Assembly (NCBI GenBank): GCA_012861695.1
Contig: JAAOOA010000180.1
Coordinates: 310,001 to 374,000 of the forward strand
DNA from: Trematomus loennbergii
Lineage: Eukaryota; Chordata; Actinopteri; Perciformes; Nototheniidae
Direction of reading: 5' to 3'
DNA: 64,000 nucleotides
Part shown: positions 11,021 to 21,800 of the stretch, piece by piece
Layout of the letters: the number at the start of each line of letters is the position of its first letter
Numbering within the stretch: position 1 is the stretch's first letter
Notes under the pieces: model-generated
Told to the model about the DNA's origin: nothing
The model's database searches: none
What the model saw: the letters and a program-made list of their open reading frames with translations, nothing else
Position numbers and translations under genes: made by a program

Positions 11021-11411
11021 ACTACCCTCCTGGCTGGTCTACCTGCATGTGTCGTCCGACCTCTGCAGCTCATCCAGAATGCAGCGGCTCGTCTGGTCTT
11101 CAACCTTCCTAAATGCTCCCACACCACACCGCTCCTCCGCTCCCTTCCATGGCTTCCAGTAACTGCTAGAATCCACTTCAAACACTGGTGCTAGCGTACC
11201 ATGCTGTGAATGGATCTGGCCCTTCCTACATCCAGGACATGGTTAAACCATACACCCCAGCACGGGCACTCCGCTCTGCATCAGCCAAACGGCTCGCTGC
11301 ACCCGCACTGCGAGGGGGACCCAAGTTCCCATCAGCAAAAACACGTGGGTTTGCTATCCTGGCTCCAAAATGGTAGAATGAGCTCCCCATTGACATCAGG
11401 ACAGCCTCATG
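11021..11411 (+). mobile_element. Rex1-like LINE fragment (reverse transcriptase C terminus)
   Basis: Frames broken by indels encode LLAGLPAC, RPLQLIQNAAARLVFNLP, LLRSLPWLPV, AYHAVNGSGPSYIQDMVKPY, TPARALRSASAKRL and APKW. This is the C-terminal tail of a CR1/Rex1-type LINE. The start and end are not element termini; it is a remnant within the duplicated block, running slightly past the block boundary in this copy. Confidence 0.65.
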
Positions 11412-11607
11412 TTAGTTGGCAGATAAACACATATCTAAGTGGCTCGGGCTGTGCATCGAGGACCAGTGCAGAGCTTGCTCTCTGAAAGTAAAACTAAATT
11501 GCAAAAACCAAGAATGTACATTTAAGTGAGGTCTGGCAATCTTTTGTAGTGGACTGTCGTATAGGTCTCCACTGCTGTTGCATAAATATTTCATTCATTT
11601 AATAAAT

Positions 11608-12040
11608 TGTTGTGCACCGACAGAAATGCTAGAGAGATGCATGTTATTTACGTTTGCTTTCTCTCATTCCAGGCTTCCTGATTATTTTCACCTGTGTCTC
11701 CTGTGCTCATCAATGTCAGCCCCGCCCCTGATTGGTCCCACCTGTGTCTAGTTACCCTGTGCTTATATTCCCCTGTCTCCCAAGTGTTCTTTGTCAGTTC
11801 GTATTGTCTCTTGCTATGGTCAGGTCTATGCTCTTTGTGCTCTTGTAAAGTTTGATTCCTCACTACGTGAGCGCTTTCATTTTGTTCCTCTATTTTTGTC
11901 ATCTCGGTTAGAGATTTGATAGTTACCTTTTTTGTTGTTCATTGCTGTATTTGGAAAATAAAGTATCTTACAAGTACTTTACCTCTGTCTCCCGGGTCGT
12001 GCAATTGGGTCCTACATCCTAAGTGTCTGAGTTCGTAACA
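11608..12040 (+). repeat. 5' LTR of the sushi-type element
   Basis: Starts TGTTGTGCACC and ends TTCGTAACA. It contains a TATA-like CTTATATTC at 11762-11770, a likely transcription start region at about 11793, and AATAAA at 11957-11962. The R region would thus begin near GTCAGTTCGT, the sequence complementary to the primer site after the LTR. Confidence 0.93.
11793..11802 (+). promoter_or_regulatory. self-primer sequence GTCAGTTCGT in the LTR
   Basis: Exact reverse complement of ACGAACTGAC just after the 5' LTR. It lies about 25-30 bases downstream of the TATA-like box, where the RNA 5' end is expected. This matches Tf1/sushi self-priming, in which the RNA 5' end folds onto its own primer site instead of using a tRNA. 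Confidence 0.7.
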
Positions 12041-12053
12041 GAACGAACTGACC
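12041..12053 (+). promoter_or_regulatory. primer-binding site for self-priming
   Basis: GAACGAACTGACC directly follows the LTR. Bases 12043-12052 pair perfectly with 11793-11802. I see no match to the usual TGG-beginning tRNA primer sites. Confidence 0.7.
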
Positions 12054-12056
12054 ATT

Positions 12057-13136
12057 ATGGACCCAGCCGACCCAAGAACGCTTCACGCAGCGCTGTCAGC
12101 ACAGGGCGTGAAGATCTTTCATCACGAGGAACAGCTGGGCCTAGTCAACCAGGAAATGCAAGAACTAAGAGGACGCCAGGCCGGGATTCAGGAAGCATTA
12201 TCCACACAGATGCAACAACTGGCTGTCCAAATGAATCATTTTTTCACTCACCAACAGACTGCTCCTCCGGTGACGTCATCCACAACTGAGAGGTTGCCTG
12301 TCAATGCTCCAGCTGATTTCCCAAGTCAGGCTGTTTCTTCCCCTTTACGGCTGGCTCTTCCGGAGAGATTTTCCGGAGATTCTTCTAATTGCAGAGCCTT
12401 TTTGGTACAGTGCGATCTGCATTTTCAACACAACCCAGGAGCCTTTTCATCGGACCATGGTAAAGTGGCGTTTATTGTGTCTCATTTAACGGGAAGAGCT
12501 GCAGCCTGGGCTACTGCAGAATGGTCAAGAGAAACTGAACTATGTTACTCATTGACCGATTTCATAGAGACTATGAGTCGTATTTTTGACCACTCATCGC
12601 CTGCTACAGAGGCCAGCAGAAAACTTTTTCATATACGCCAGCTCAACCGCCAGGTGGTTGATTACGCCATCGAGTTTCGCACAGCAGCAGCGGACAGCGG
12701 ATGGAATGTTCCGGCTCTTCGTGACGCCTTCATGACGGGACTTTCGGAACCGATAAAAGACCAGCTGGCTCCACTGGAGACACCCCGGGATCTGGAATCT
12801 CTCATCGCCGTGGCCATCCGGATCGATAACCGTCTTCGGGAAAGAGAGAGGGAGCGTCGACGCAACCGAGACGTTATTCCCAGCTCCCAGAATGCATCTT
12901 GGTGGGTCGCGCCGCCAGCCGAGGATGTCCAGCCCATGTTACCACACCGTCAGAGGATTACACTTCCGAATGGCTCCGGGGAACCCATGCAGCTGGGAAG
13001 AACCAGGCTTTCTCTGGAGGAGAGGCAGCGCCGTCTACGGGAGGGTTGTTGTTTCTACTGCGGCCAGTCGGATCATCAACTCGCTTCATGCCCGGGAAAA
13101 GATCGTGCTCACCAGTCAAAAGGAGGGCGCTGGTGA
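12057..13136 (+). CDS. gag: Gag protein of the sushi-type retrotransposon
   Basis: 359 codons from the first ATG after the primer site (ACCATTATGGAC), beginning [19 protein letters not shown]. The N-terminal third is coiled-coil-like ([17 protein letters not shown]); the middle has the retrotransposon Gag core ([20 protein letters not shown], then [18 protein letters not shown]). A basic stretch ([14 protein letters not shown]) precedes a CCHC zinc knuckle, [14 protein letters not shown], near residue 335. It packages element RNA into cytoplasmic particles. The 3' end overlaps pol by about 240 nt, in a different frame. This is the family that gave rise to the mammalian PEG10 and RTL genes. 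No stop or frameshift is present, and length is typical. Confidence 0.93.
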   Translation: MDPADPRTLHAALSAQGVKIFHHEEQLGLVNQEMQELRGRQAGIQEALSTQMQQLAVQMNHFFTHQQTAPPVTSSTTERLPVNAPADFPSQAVSSPLRLALPERFSGDSSNCRAFLVQCDLHFQHNPGAFSSDHGKVAFIVSHLTGRAAAWATAEWSRETELCYSLTDFIETMSRIFDHSSPATEASRKLFHIRQLNRQVVDYAIEFRTAAADSGWNVPALRDAFMTGLSEPIKDQLAPLETPRDLESLIAVAIRIDNRLRERERERRRNRDVIPSSQNASWWVAPPAEDVQPMLPHRQRITLPNGSGEPMQLGRTRLSLEERQRRLREGCCFYCGQSDHQLASCPGKDRAHQSKGGRW

Positions 13137-16100
13137 GCAAGTTTCCCGCAGACTTTCCTCCTCGACCTGTTACGCAGGTAAACATTTGTATTAACAATCA
13201 AACCATTGACCAGGGTGTGTTAATAGACTCAGGGGCTGACGAAAGTCTTATGGACTGGGGCGTAGTAAATCAGCTAGAAATAAAGACTGTTCCGCTATCT
13301 CATCCTATTAATGCCAGTGCCTTAGACGGCCGCTTGTTGTTCACAGTTACCCATTGCACTGAGCCCATTCAGATTACTGTGAATAAGGACCATACCGAGA
13401 GCATGCAATTCCATATTTTTGAGTCGGCTCAGCACCCGATTATATTGGGGTTTCCATGGCTAAAGATCCACAATCCTCACATTGACTGGCGTTCAGGGAA
13501 AATTAAAGAATGGGGAGAGGATTGTATGGGCAGGTGTAAACTTTCACAACCTGTTAATGCACCAACAGACTCTCGTAAAATCATTATAGATCACCCCGAC
13601 TATCCTGATCTACAGAAGGTACCTTCCTGTTACCATGATTTAAAGGAAGCCTTTAACAAATCCAAAGCCATGTCGCTACCTCCTCACCGAGATTTTGACT
13701 GTCCCATTGATCTCTTACCGGGAGCCCCCATTCCCAAGGGGAAACTTTATTCGATTTCGAGACCTGAGAGAGCAGCAATGGACGAATACATTTCCTCTTC
13801 ACTCAAATCAGGAATTATCCGTCCTTCATCTTCTCCAGCCGGAGCGGGATTTTTCTTTGTGGGAAAGAAAGACGGGTCTCTGAGACCTTGCATAGACTAC
13901 AGTCCACTAAATGACATTACGGTGAAGAACCGCTATCCTCTGCCACTCATGACATCTGCCTTTGAACTACTTCAAACTGCCAAAATATTCACCAAGTTAG
14001 ATTTAAGAAATGCATATCACTTGGTTAGAATAAGAAAAGGGGATGAGTGGAAGACAGGATTCAACACTCAGAGTGGTCACTATGAGTATCTAGTAATGCC
14101 TTTTGGACTATGCAATGCACCGGCTGTGTTTCAAGCTCTTGTGAATGAGGTTTTACGGGAATTTTTGAATATTTCAGTGTTTGTGTATCTGGATGATATT
14201 CTGATTTTCTCCCCAGACACTAAGTCTCATGTTAACCATGTCCGTCAGGTTTTGCAGAAACTGCTAGAGAATCAGTTATATGTCAAGGCAGAGAAGTGTG
14301 AGTTCCACACAAAAGAGGTATCCTTCTTAGGATACATAATCTCACCTAATCATATGCAAATGGATCCTGCTAAAATCAGTGCAGTATCCCAGTGGCCTAC
14401 ACCAGACTCCAGGAAGAAGGTCCAACAGTTTCTAGGGTTTGCTAACTTCTATAGGAAGTTTATTAGGAATTTCAGTTCTGTTGCTGCCCCTCTACATGTT
14501 CTGACTTCTCCTAAGGTTCCTTTCAAGTGGACTCCCCAGGCGGACTTCGCTTTCCAACGTCTCAGAGAGAGATTCACATCAGCCCCCATACTCACCATTC
14601 CAGATCCCCAGCGCCAGTTTATGGTCGAGGTTGATGCTTCCAATGAGGGAATTGGAGGAGTACTGTCTCAACGTTCTGCAGAAGACAACAAGATGCATCC
14701 ATGTGCTTACCTGTCGCGGAAACTGACAACGGCAGAGCGGAATTACGACGTGGGGAACAAGGAACTGTTAGCTGTAAAAGCTGCCCTCGAGGAATGGAGA
14801 CACTGGTTAGAGGGTGCAGAGCAGCCGTTTTTAGTCTGGACAGATCACAAGAATCTGGAATATATAAGAAAGGCTAAGCGTCTCAACTCCCGTCAGGCCA
14901 GGTGGACACTATTCTTTAGTAGGTTCAATTTCACCCTCTCTTTTCGTCCCGGGTCTCAGAATCAAAAACCCGATGCTTTGTCTCGTCTTTATGATCCAGA
15001 ACCACTTGCGGTAGAGCCCAAGACCATCCTTCCACTTAACCGTGTGATCGGAGCCTTTTCCTGGCAAGTGGAGTCGGACGTAAAAAAGGCGAATGTCAAG
15101 AATCCAGCACCTAGCGAGTGTCCCAACAATCTGCTGTTTGTTCCTGAGGCTCTTCACTCCAAGGTCATCCACTGGGCTCACTCATCTGTGCTTTCGTGCC
15201 ATCCGGGGGTAACAAGGACAATGTTCAGGATACAACAACGTTTCTGGTGGCCAGCCATGAAGAAAGATGTGGCAGAGTACGTAGCGGCTTGTCCGGTGTG
15301 TGCGTGTAATAAGACCTCATCACAAGTCAAGATGGGCTTGCTCCAGCCCCTGCCGATTCCCCAACGTCCTTGGTCACACATTTCAATGGATTTTGTGACA
15401 GGATTTCCTTCATCCAGAGGCAAGACTACGGTCTTAACAGTGGTGGATCGATTTTCAAAGATGGCTCACTTCATCCCATTGACCAAGCTTCCCTCTGCCA
15501 AAGTCACCGCAGAGGTCATGATGAATCACATATTCAGGATCCATGGATTCCCTGATGACATTGTTTCCGACAGGGGTCCACAATTCATTTCCGTTTTCTG
15601 GAAGGAGTTTTGTCGACTCATAGGTGCCACCGTCAGCTTGTCATCAGGATATCATCCTCAGTCAAATGGACAGTCGGAGCGTCTGAACCAGGAACTAGAG
15701 ACTACGCTACGTTGTCTCGTCTCCCGGAACCAGACTACCTGGAGTGACCACCTCACATGGGTCGAGTTTGCCCACAATACTCTTCCTACGGCAGCCACAG
15801 GTGTCTCTCCATTCCATTGTGTCAATGGTTTCCAGCCTCCATTTTTCCCTAACAACGAGGAAGAGGTGAGGGTTCCATCGGCTCATGCCATGATCAGACG
15901 TTGTCGACGAGTTTGGGCTGGTGCTCGCCAGGCTCTTCTCCGAAGTTCAGCTCGGATGAAGGCTGTTGCAGACGTCCATCGCAGGGTCGCTCCCTCCTAC
16001 AGACCAGGCCAAAATGTTTGGCTTTCCACTAAGGACTTACCACTCCATGTCGCCTCAAGGAAACTGGCTCCGAGATTTGTGGGTCCTTTCCCGGTGTCCA

Positions 16101-16471
16101 GAGTCATCAACCCGGTGTCTGTACGCTTGCAACTCCCCAGAACTATGAGAGTACATCCGACGTTTCACGTCAGTAAAATCAAGCCGGTGTGTGAGAGCAC
16201 ACTTGTTCCCGCCTCCAAGCCCCCTCCACCGCCCGAGTTCTTTGAAGGGGGTGAGGTTTACAAGGTCCGTAAGCTACTAGAGGTCCGTAATAGGGGGAGG
16301 GGGAAGCAATTCCTGGTAGACTGGAAGGGTTACGGTCCTGAGGCTAGAAGCTGGGTAGCTGCGTCATTTATCGTAGACAAGACGCTTATCCACGATTTTT
16401 ACAATCAGCCTGGGCCATCAGGAGTTGGCCCTAGAGGGGGGGGTACTGTTGTGCACCGACAGAAATGCTAG
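12899..16471 (+). CDS. pol: Pol polyprotein: protease, RT, RNase H, integrase, chromodomain
   Basis: Open frame of 1,190 codons; translation is expected to enter from gag at 13094-13100, so codons before that are probably not used as pol. Domains in order: aspartic protease with LIDSGADES (13226 on); reverse transcriptase with [15 protein letters not shown] and the catalytic YLDD at 14186-14197; RNase H with [16 protein letters not shown] and TDHKNLEYI; integrase zinc finger (HWAHSS..HPG, then CPVCAC); integrase core with D in SMDFVTG, D in VSDRGPQF and E in [10 protein letters not shown]; and a C-terminal chromodomain ([28 protein letters not shown]). All catalytic residues I can check are present. 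The chromodomain probably directs integration to modified chromatin. No internal stop. Confidence 0.94.
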   Translation: MVGRAASRGCPAHVTTPSEDYTSEWLRGTHAAGKNQAFSGGEAAPSTGGLLFLLRPVGSSTRFMPGKRSCSPVKRRALVSKFPADFPPRPVTQVNICINNQTIDQGVLIDSGADESLMDWGVVNQLEIKTVPLSHPINASALDGRLLFTVTHCTEPIQITVNKDHTESMQFHIFESAQHPIILGFPWLKIHNPHIDWRSGKIKEWGEDCMGRCKLSQPVNAPTDSRKIIIDHPDYPDLQKVPSCYHDLKEAFNKSKAMSLPPHRDFDCPIDLLPGAPIPKGKLYSISRPERAAMDEYISSSLKSGIIRPSSSPAGAGFFFVGKKDGSLRPCIDYSPLNDITVKNRYPLPLMTSAFELLQTAKIFTKLDLRNAYHLVRIRKGDEWKTGFNTQSGHYEYLVMPFGLCNAPAVFQALVNEVLREFLNISVFVYLDDILIFSPDTKSHVNHVRQVLQKLLENQLYVKAEKCEFHTKEVSFLGYIISPNHMQMDPAKISAVSQWPTPDSRKKVQQFLGFANFYRKFIRNFSSVAAPLHVLTSPKVPFKWTPQADFAFQRLRERFTSAPILTIPDPQRQFMVEVDASNEGIGGVLSQRSAEDNKMHPCAYLSRKLTTAERNYDVGNKELLAVKAALEEWRHWLEGAEQPFLVWTDHKNLEYIRKAKRLNSRQARWTLFFSRFNFTLSFRPGSQNQKPDALSRLYDPEPLAVEPKTILPLNRVIGAFSWQVESDVKKANVKNPAPSECPNNLLFVPEALHSKVIHWAHSSVLSCHPGVTRTMFRIQQRFWWPAMKKDVAEYVAACPVCACNKTSSQVKMGLLQPLPIPQRPWSHISMDFVTGFPSSRGKTTVLTVVDRFSKMAHFIPLTKLPSAKVTAEVMMNHIFRIHGFPDDIVSDRGPQFISVFWKEFCRLIGATVSLSSGYHPQSNGQSERLNQELETTLRCLVSRNQTTWSDHLTWVEFAHNTLPTAATGVSPFHCVNGFQPPFFPNNEEEVRVPSAHAMIRRCRRVWAGARQALLRSSARMKAVADVHRRVAPSYRPGQNVWLSTKDLPLHVASRKLAPRFVGPFPVSRVINPVSVRLQLPRTMRVHPTFHVSKIKPVCESTLVPASKPPPPPEFFEGGEVYKVRKLLEVRNRGRGKQFLVDWKGYGPEARSWVAASFIVDKTLIHDFYNQPGPSGVGPRGGGTVVHRQKC
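13094..13100 (+). promoter_or_regulatory. -1 frameshift slippery heptamer GGGAAAA
   Basis: In the gag frame the site reads G GGA AAA, the X XXY YYZ pattern of -1 ribosomal frameshifting, directly after the last cysteine of the zinc knuckle. Slipping there enters the pol frame 39 bases before the gag stop. PEG10, derived from the same lineage, frameshifts at a GGGAAAC site in the same position relative to its knuckle. Confidence 0.8.
16433..16446 (+). promoter_or_regulatory. polypurine tract
   Basis: AGAGGGGGGGG followed by TAC abuts the 3' LTR. This is the usual site for plus-strand DNA priming in LTR retrotransposons. Confidence 0.75.
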
Positions 16472-16879
16472 AGAGATGCATGTTATTTACGTTTGCTTTC
16501 TCTCATTCCAGGCTTCCTGATTATTTTCACCTGTGTCTCCTGTGCTCATCAATGTCAGCCCCGCCCCTGATTGGTCCCACCTGTGTCTAGTTACCCTGTG
16601 CTTATATTCCCCTGTCTCCCAAGTGTTCTTTGTCAGTTCGTATTGTCTCTTGCTATGGTCAGGTCTATGCTCTTTGTGCTCTTGTAAAGTTTGATTCCTC
16701 ACTACGTGAGCGCTTTCATTTTGTTCCTCTATTTTTGTCATCTCGGTTAGAGATTTGATAGTTACCTTTTTTGTTGTTCATTGCTGTATTTGGAAAATAA
16801 AGTATCTTACAAGTACTTTACCTCTGTCTCCCGGGTCGTGCAATTGGGTCCTACATCCTAAGTGTCTGAGTTCGTAACA
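16447..16879 (+). repeat. 3' LTR of the sushi-type element
   Basis: 433 bp, same length as the 5' LTR and with no difference found by eye. Followed by TTAAATC. Confidence 0.93.
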
Positions 16880-16929
16880 TTAAATCTATCATCAATAAAC
16901 ATTTTTTTGTTAACATTCTGTCAATATAT

Positions 16930-17435
16930 TGTTGTGTCCCGTCAACAAGAGTTCAGTCATGTTTTATGTTTTTGTTTAATCATGTTTTGTTGTCTCCCAC
17001 GTCCTGTCTTATTTTGGTACTCACCTTTGGGTTTCATTCCAGGTCCCTTCACTCCCTATCCTTGTGTGTGTCTCCCGCTCTCATCAGCGTCAGCCTGATG
17101 TTTCCACCTGTGCCCAGTTACCTCTTGTTTAAATTCCCCAGCCTTCCTTTGTCTTGTGTCAGTTCGTCTTGTCCTGTCTCGATGCCAGTAGTCTGCTTAC
17201 CAGCGATTACATATCTTGTCTCAAGCCTGATTCATGCTCCTGAAATTCCTTGAAAGTTTTGTTCCTCACTTAGTGAGCGATTTCGTTGTGCCTTTTTTGA
17301 GCCTTTTTGTCACCTCGTTAAGAGTGTTGATCATTTTTTTTTACCTATTTGGAATAAAAGTATATTATCATACTTACATCTGTCTCCCGGGTCGTGCATT
17401 TGAGTCCTTATCCTTGTGTTTCCAAGTTCGTGACA
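16930..17435 (+). mobile_element. solo LTR of a related sushi-type family
   Basis: 506 bp starting TGTTGTGTCCCG and ending AAGTTCGTGACA, with a perfect 5-bp target duplication TATAT (16925-16929, 17436-17440). It shares blocks with the LTR of the intact element: GTCAGTTCGTCTTGTC, CTCACTTAGTGAGCGATTTC against CTCACTACGTGAGCGCTTTC, and CTGTCTCCCGGGTCGTGCA. It retains GTCAGTTCGT, the self-primer core. It is thus a second, older family, reduced to one LTR by recombination, 50 bp from the young insertion. Confidence 0.82.
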
Positions 17436-17484
17436 TATATCCTTAATGGTTGACAAATCAGCCAATAATTGGCCTTTCTAAGGC

Positions 17485-18460
17485 CCCACTCACACGGGAA
17501 CATTTGCGTTTATGCACAGTATGCGTATTCAAAAAAGTCTTCCGTTCACATGCATTCGTTTCATTTAACGTGTCTGTTCAAACGAGGCCGCTGGAAACGC
17601 TGTAGTACATATGCCAGGACTGTAAGTGGCGCTGTAACTTCCGCCAAAATACACCAAAAGCAGCGAAGAAGAGCAGCCCGAGCAGCCCCGCCGCAATGTT
17701 GCCATGGCTACCCTTCTGTTTAAGCCCCGCGGTGTATTTAGCAACATGTAGTTCATGTAATTCTCCATGTCCACTTGTTGCTGATGGTTGTGGTAGAGGA
17801 GCTGTAGATTTTGCACTAATATCTGTAGCATGGTCAGTAGCAGTAGCACTAGCAGTAGCTACTGACAGGAGGAAGTGTGTGTGGTGATTGCTGGTATTCA
17901 GCGGGATATAGTCATTTCCTCAGCATATGGATAATGCAACGGGGAAGTTAACTGAAAGAAACCGAATCTGTGGATATTGCATCGACCGACCAAGAAGCAC
18001 GTCTCTGTGGAGAGGACGGCTCAGAAAGAGAGATATTCTCTACAAACACCGGGTGAGATCGCTCCTTTGTCAATATAATGGATCAATGCATGAAATCTGA
18101 CTCTGTTTATTTTGTTTAAGGAGTATATTGGGCGTTAACAATTCTGGTTTGCCTTTTATAATATTATTTCATTCAAGAACCCCTTGTGCGTTTAATTAAC
18201 ACAGCTATTTTTGATAGTTGCTACAGCAGTGAGCAGGAGAGGTGGGGAGAGCGGGGCTATCGTTATTTTTCAGGATATATCGTATAGAGGTGATACACGG
18301 ACTCGTTTGACCCCCCAGAGCGTTTCGTTTGCAAATCTATCCACCTTGGGACCCGTTATCGTTTGTGGAGTCAGTTTCTATCGGCCTCGTGTAAATAATA
18401 GGGCTATACGCACGCGAAACTATGCAGATACAAGCAGTTTTCTCCTCGTGTAAACGGCGC
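17485..18460. mobile_element. MITE-like repeat, copy 1
   Basis: Termini CCCACTCACACGGGAAC and, inverted, GCGCCGTTTACACGAGGA are imperfect inverted repeats. CTAAGGC flanks both sides (17478-17484, 18461-18467). A second copy (24603-25243) shares about 600 bp, lacking the middle, and an inverted fragment lies near 35395-35500. It contains an internal short palindrome around the TAGCAGTAGCACTA motifs. Class not assigned. Confidence 0.6.
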
Positions 18461-18688
18461 CTAAGGCTACAGGGAAGTCTGTTCATTTGAAACCTGTCAA
18501 AATTGATGCATTGATCAATTCCTCTGTAAGGCCTTTTGATAATCATCTTTGATTGTCCAGTATACAACCAAGTGCATGCAGGAGTTCCAGTTTGGGAAAG
18601 CCATTGAAGACTTTGCTTATCACGTGACTTAAAATATACTTTCCACCATACTTTTAGAATGTCTAGATACCAAGGAGAGGAAAGGAAG

Positions 18689-18798
18689 AATACTTTGAAA
18701 TGGAATGTGGAATACTTTGAAATGGAATGTGGAATACTTTGAAATGGAATGTGGAATACTTTGAAATGGAATGTGGAATACTTTGAAATGTGGAATGT
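18689..18798. repeat. 22-bp minisatellite, five units
   Basis: Units of GAATACTTTGAAATGGAATGTG, nearly perfect. It lies upstream of the coiled-coil gene. The long minus-strand frame across it (repeating FHISKYST) is a product of the tandem array, not a gene. Confidence 0.85.
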
Positions 18799-18886
18799 GT
18801 CGGTAGACCAAAGCACATTCCGGAATGTTCGGCTCTGAAGTCATACTGAACCTGATGATGTCATACCACAGCGGCTGCAAGAGAGC

Positions 18887-21800
18887 ATGCCTCAGGTTAA
18901 ATACACAACTATTTGCAGTTTGTGCAGGACGATAAACAAGCCAGGTCTTATCCCGCCACATCGAGTTCACAGTATCAGTAAGAAGCAGCTATTTCTTCAC
19001 GATTATAAGATGGACAGAGAAAGATCAGTTTTCAACATGACGTACAACGACTCTCCATGGCTCCGAAAGAATTGTCCCTCTGAGGACAGTTCTGTTGAGG
19101 AGGAGATCGAGGAGGAAATTGAGGAGGAAATCCTGGAGGAAATTGAGGAGGAGATTGAGGAGGAGATCGAGGAGGAGATCAAGGAGGAGATTGAGGAGGA
19201 AATTGAGGAGAAAATCCTGGAGGAAATTGAGGAGGGAATTGAGGAGGAGATCGAGGAGGAGATTGAGGAGGAGATCGAGGAGAAGATCCTGGAGGAAACC
19301 ATGGAGGAGGGGCAGGAGTTTGCAAACAAGGTGGAGGAGGAAGTTGAGGAGAAAATTGAGGAGGAAATCCTGGAGGAAATTGAGGAGGAGATCGAGGAGG
19401 AGATCGAGGAGGAGATCCTGGAGGAAACCATGGAGGAGGGGCAGGAGTTTGCAAACAAGGTGGAGGAGGAAGTTGAGGAGGATCAAGAGTATGTATACTC
19501 GACGGATGAAGACTTCGAAGATTCATTGGACCTTAATGATGAGGAAGAGTCCGAAATCAACGAGATTGCCAACTTTGATAAGAGCAACAGAGAAAAACTA
19601 CAGCGACACTTCCTCTGATGAGGTAAGAATTCAATTCAGTGGCACACATGTCTACAATTACACTAAAAGCTAATACTCAACGCTTTAGTTTCTTCACTAA
19701 AGTTTTTCAAAAAAATAAATATCAAATAGTAAATCATCTTTAATGAAGTTGATCACAGCACACTTTTTCACACCCATTGATGCAGAGTTAACACTGCACA
19801 TAGACAACACAATAATTATTATTTTATGTTTCACAGACAGAGGACTCTGAAAGATCTGAGAGATCTGAGAGATCTGAGAAATCCTCTGGCCTTCAGGAAG
19901 CCTGGATGAGGAGAGAAAAGCCAGAGCTGCTCTTGAAGAGGCTTTGATGGAGGAGAAATCATCTACAGCTCAGCACAAAGCAGCCCTGAAGGACGAGCAA
20001 AAGAAAAAAAACTCTCTTGCAAAGACTCTGAAGTTTGAGCAAGATGAAAATAATTCCCTTTGCGATAAAATAAAGCTCATAAACGCTGCTCTGAAAGAGT
20101 CACAGAAAGAGTCGAAGCGTGACAACACAAAGCTGAAAAACAGAATCACTATAATGACTTCTGAGCTTGAAGAAGACAAGAAGGTGATTGAGAAGCTCCA
20201 CAGAGCTCAGCATGCATCCTCCAGCCAGCACCAAAGAGACATCTCAGAGCTGCTCGTGTTGAATACGGCCTCAGTGACAGCCATAAAGGACCGCCTCACT
20301 GAGCTGCAGGAGGAAAGTCTGAAAAAAGACCAACACATTGAATCCCTGCACTCAAATGTCCTGAATCTCCAAAGCGACATTGTAGCCAAGGTCAGCATTG
20401 TTACCTCACTACAGGAGAGAGTGAGCAAGTGTGCTTCAGACCTCACAGAGGAGCAAACAAAAAGCAACTCACTGCAGAGGGACTACGAGGCGGCCGTCTC
20501 TCAGCAGAAGAAGGAAGCAGAAGAACTGGCCCGTCTGACTCAGGGGAACCAACACCTCGCCTCTGAGAACAAGAGACTGCAAAGTGAAGAGAAGAAGCTT
20601 CAGGGCGACAGAGGAGCTTGCAGGAGACTGGAGGAGGCCATTAAGAAGGAGGAGGCTCGTTTCTCCAGAGCCTCAAAGAAGATCCAGAGCCAAGAGAAAG
20701 AGCTGTCTGAGAAGACCTTGGCTTCTGAGGGACTGCAGAGGGACTACGAGGCTGCCGTCTCTCAGCAGACGAAGGAAGCAGAAGAACTGGGCCGTCTGAC
20801 TCGGGGGAACCAACAGCTCGCCACTGAGAACAGAAGACTGCAAAGTGAACTGGAGGCTGCTCTCAATAAACGGCACGTTGAGGAGAAGAAGCTTCAGGGC
20901 GACAGAGGAGCTAACAGCAGACTGGAGGAGGCCATTAAGACGGAGGAGGCTCGTTTCTCCAGAGCTCAAAGAAGATCAAGAGCCAAGGAAAGAGCTGTCT
21001 GAGAAGACCCTGCTTTGGAGAAGAGCCTGACAGCCGAGAAACTCCTAAAGTCGTCTCTAAAAAGTGAGAAGAAGCGATTTGAGAGGATGGTTGGAAAGCA
21101 GGCGTCAGCTGGACTCCTTCAATCCTCGCTCAGCAACTGAGAGAAGCATCTGCGTACGACATGCAGACATTAAGGAGGGAGAATGCTGACATCAGGGCTA
21201 AGTTCCTTGTCCTGGGAGAGAGAACATGACAGAGAAAGATGTGATCTCCGCTCTCTCTCTGCGGGCCATGAAGAGATGCTGTCAAGGACAAATGATAGCA
21301 TTTCTGACAATCAGTTTACCATCACTAATCTACAGTGCATTGTAAATGAGCTCAAAGCAAAGGAGTCAAAGATGAAGATGAGACAGGCCGATCTGGAAGA
21401 AGCCCTCAAACAGGAGAAGACAAGAAACTCTGAGCTGCACCATACTGTTGATCAGATTCCTCCAGTTTGGACAAAGAAAGGAGCAGATGTGAGAAGCACC
21501 GCGACGAGCTTCAAGAAGCTTTGAAGAAGCAGATCACAACTCTGGAGGAAAACAACAAATTGACCTTGTCTCTGCAGAAGGCTCAGGAAACCTTCCCAGG
21601 CTTCAGGAAAAACAACGTGCAGAGACAAACTACAACTTTGGACACATCCATGACACCGAGTTCAGGCTCAGGGAGCAGAAAGATTCCCTGGATGAGAGCA
21701 ATAAGGCGCTGTACCACCTGCAGCAGGAGTACACCAATCTGGGGAGGAGGCACTGGGACATCAACGCTGAGTATCGTGAGCTGCTCAGGACTCACACCGA

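Larger units (their letters stand above)
9430..11359 (+). repeat. segmental duplication, copy 1 (partner 41464-43206)
   Basis: Order in both copies: 5'-truncated L2 LINE fragment, about 300 bp of shared non-coding sequence, a RING exon with intact splice sites, a 20-bp minisatellite, then a Rex1-like fragment. Similarity begins at CTATTGGCCAAGAC and stops after ACGTGGGTTTGCTATCC. The copies are in direct orientation, about 32 kb apart, and differ mainly in minisatellite copy number and scattered indels. In copy 2 the block is embedded in the NLRC3-like gene; here the RING exon has no NLR neighbours. Confidence 0.85.
11608..16879 (+). mobile_element. intact Tf1/sushi-type Ty3/gypsy LTR retrotransposon
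   Basis: 5,272 bp with 433-bp LTRs (11608-12040, 16447-16879) that look identical by eye, a self-complementary primer site, gag, pol in the -1 frame, a polypurine tract and a C-terminal chromodomain after the integrase. Both frames are open. Identical LTRs and open frames imply a very recent insertion. Chromodomain plus self-priming layout places it with the Tf1/sushi chromoviruses known from fish. There is no envelope gene. A perfect target duplication was not found: TAAAT occurs next to the left end and one base away from the right end. Confidence 0.93.

Noticed and set aside
11648..11902. 84-codon minus-strand frame in the 5' LTR, repeated in the 3' LTR (16487-16741)
   Set aside because: Identical because the LTRs are identical; it opposes the promoter and polyadenylation region and has no recognisable domain.
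11608..16884. Perfect 5-bp target duplication for the intact sushi-type element
   Set aside because: The bases directly outside the LTRs (TAAAT and TTAAA) do not match exactly; TAAAT occurs on both sides but offset by one base.
18337..19526. Minus-strand frames opposite the 22-bp minisatellite and the EEEI tract
   Set aside because: Low-complexity shadows of tandem repeats; the plus strand has splice signals and a continuing coiled coil.
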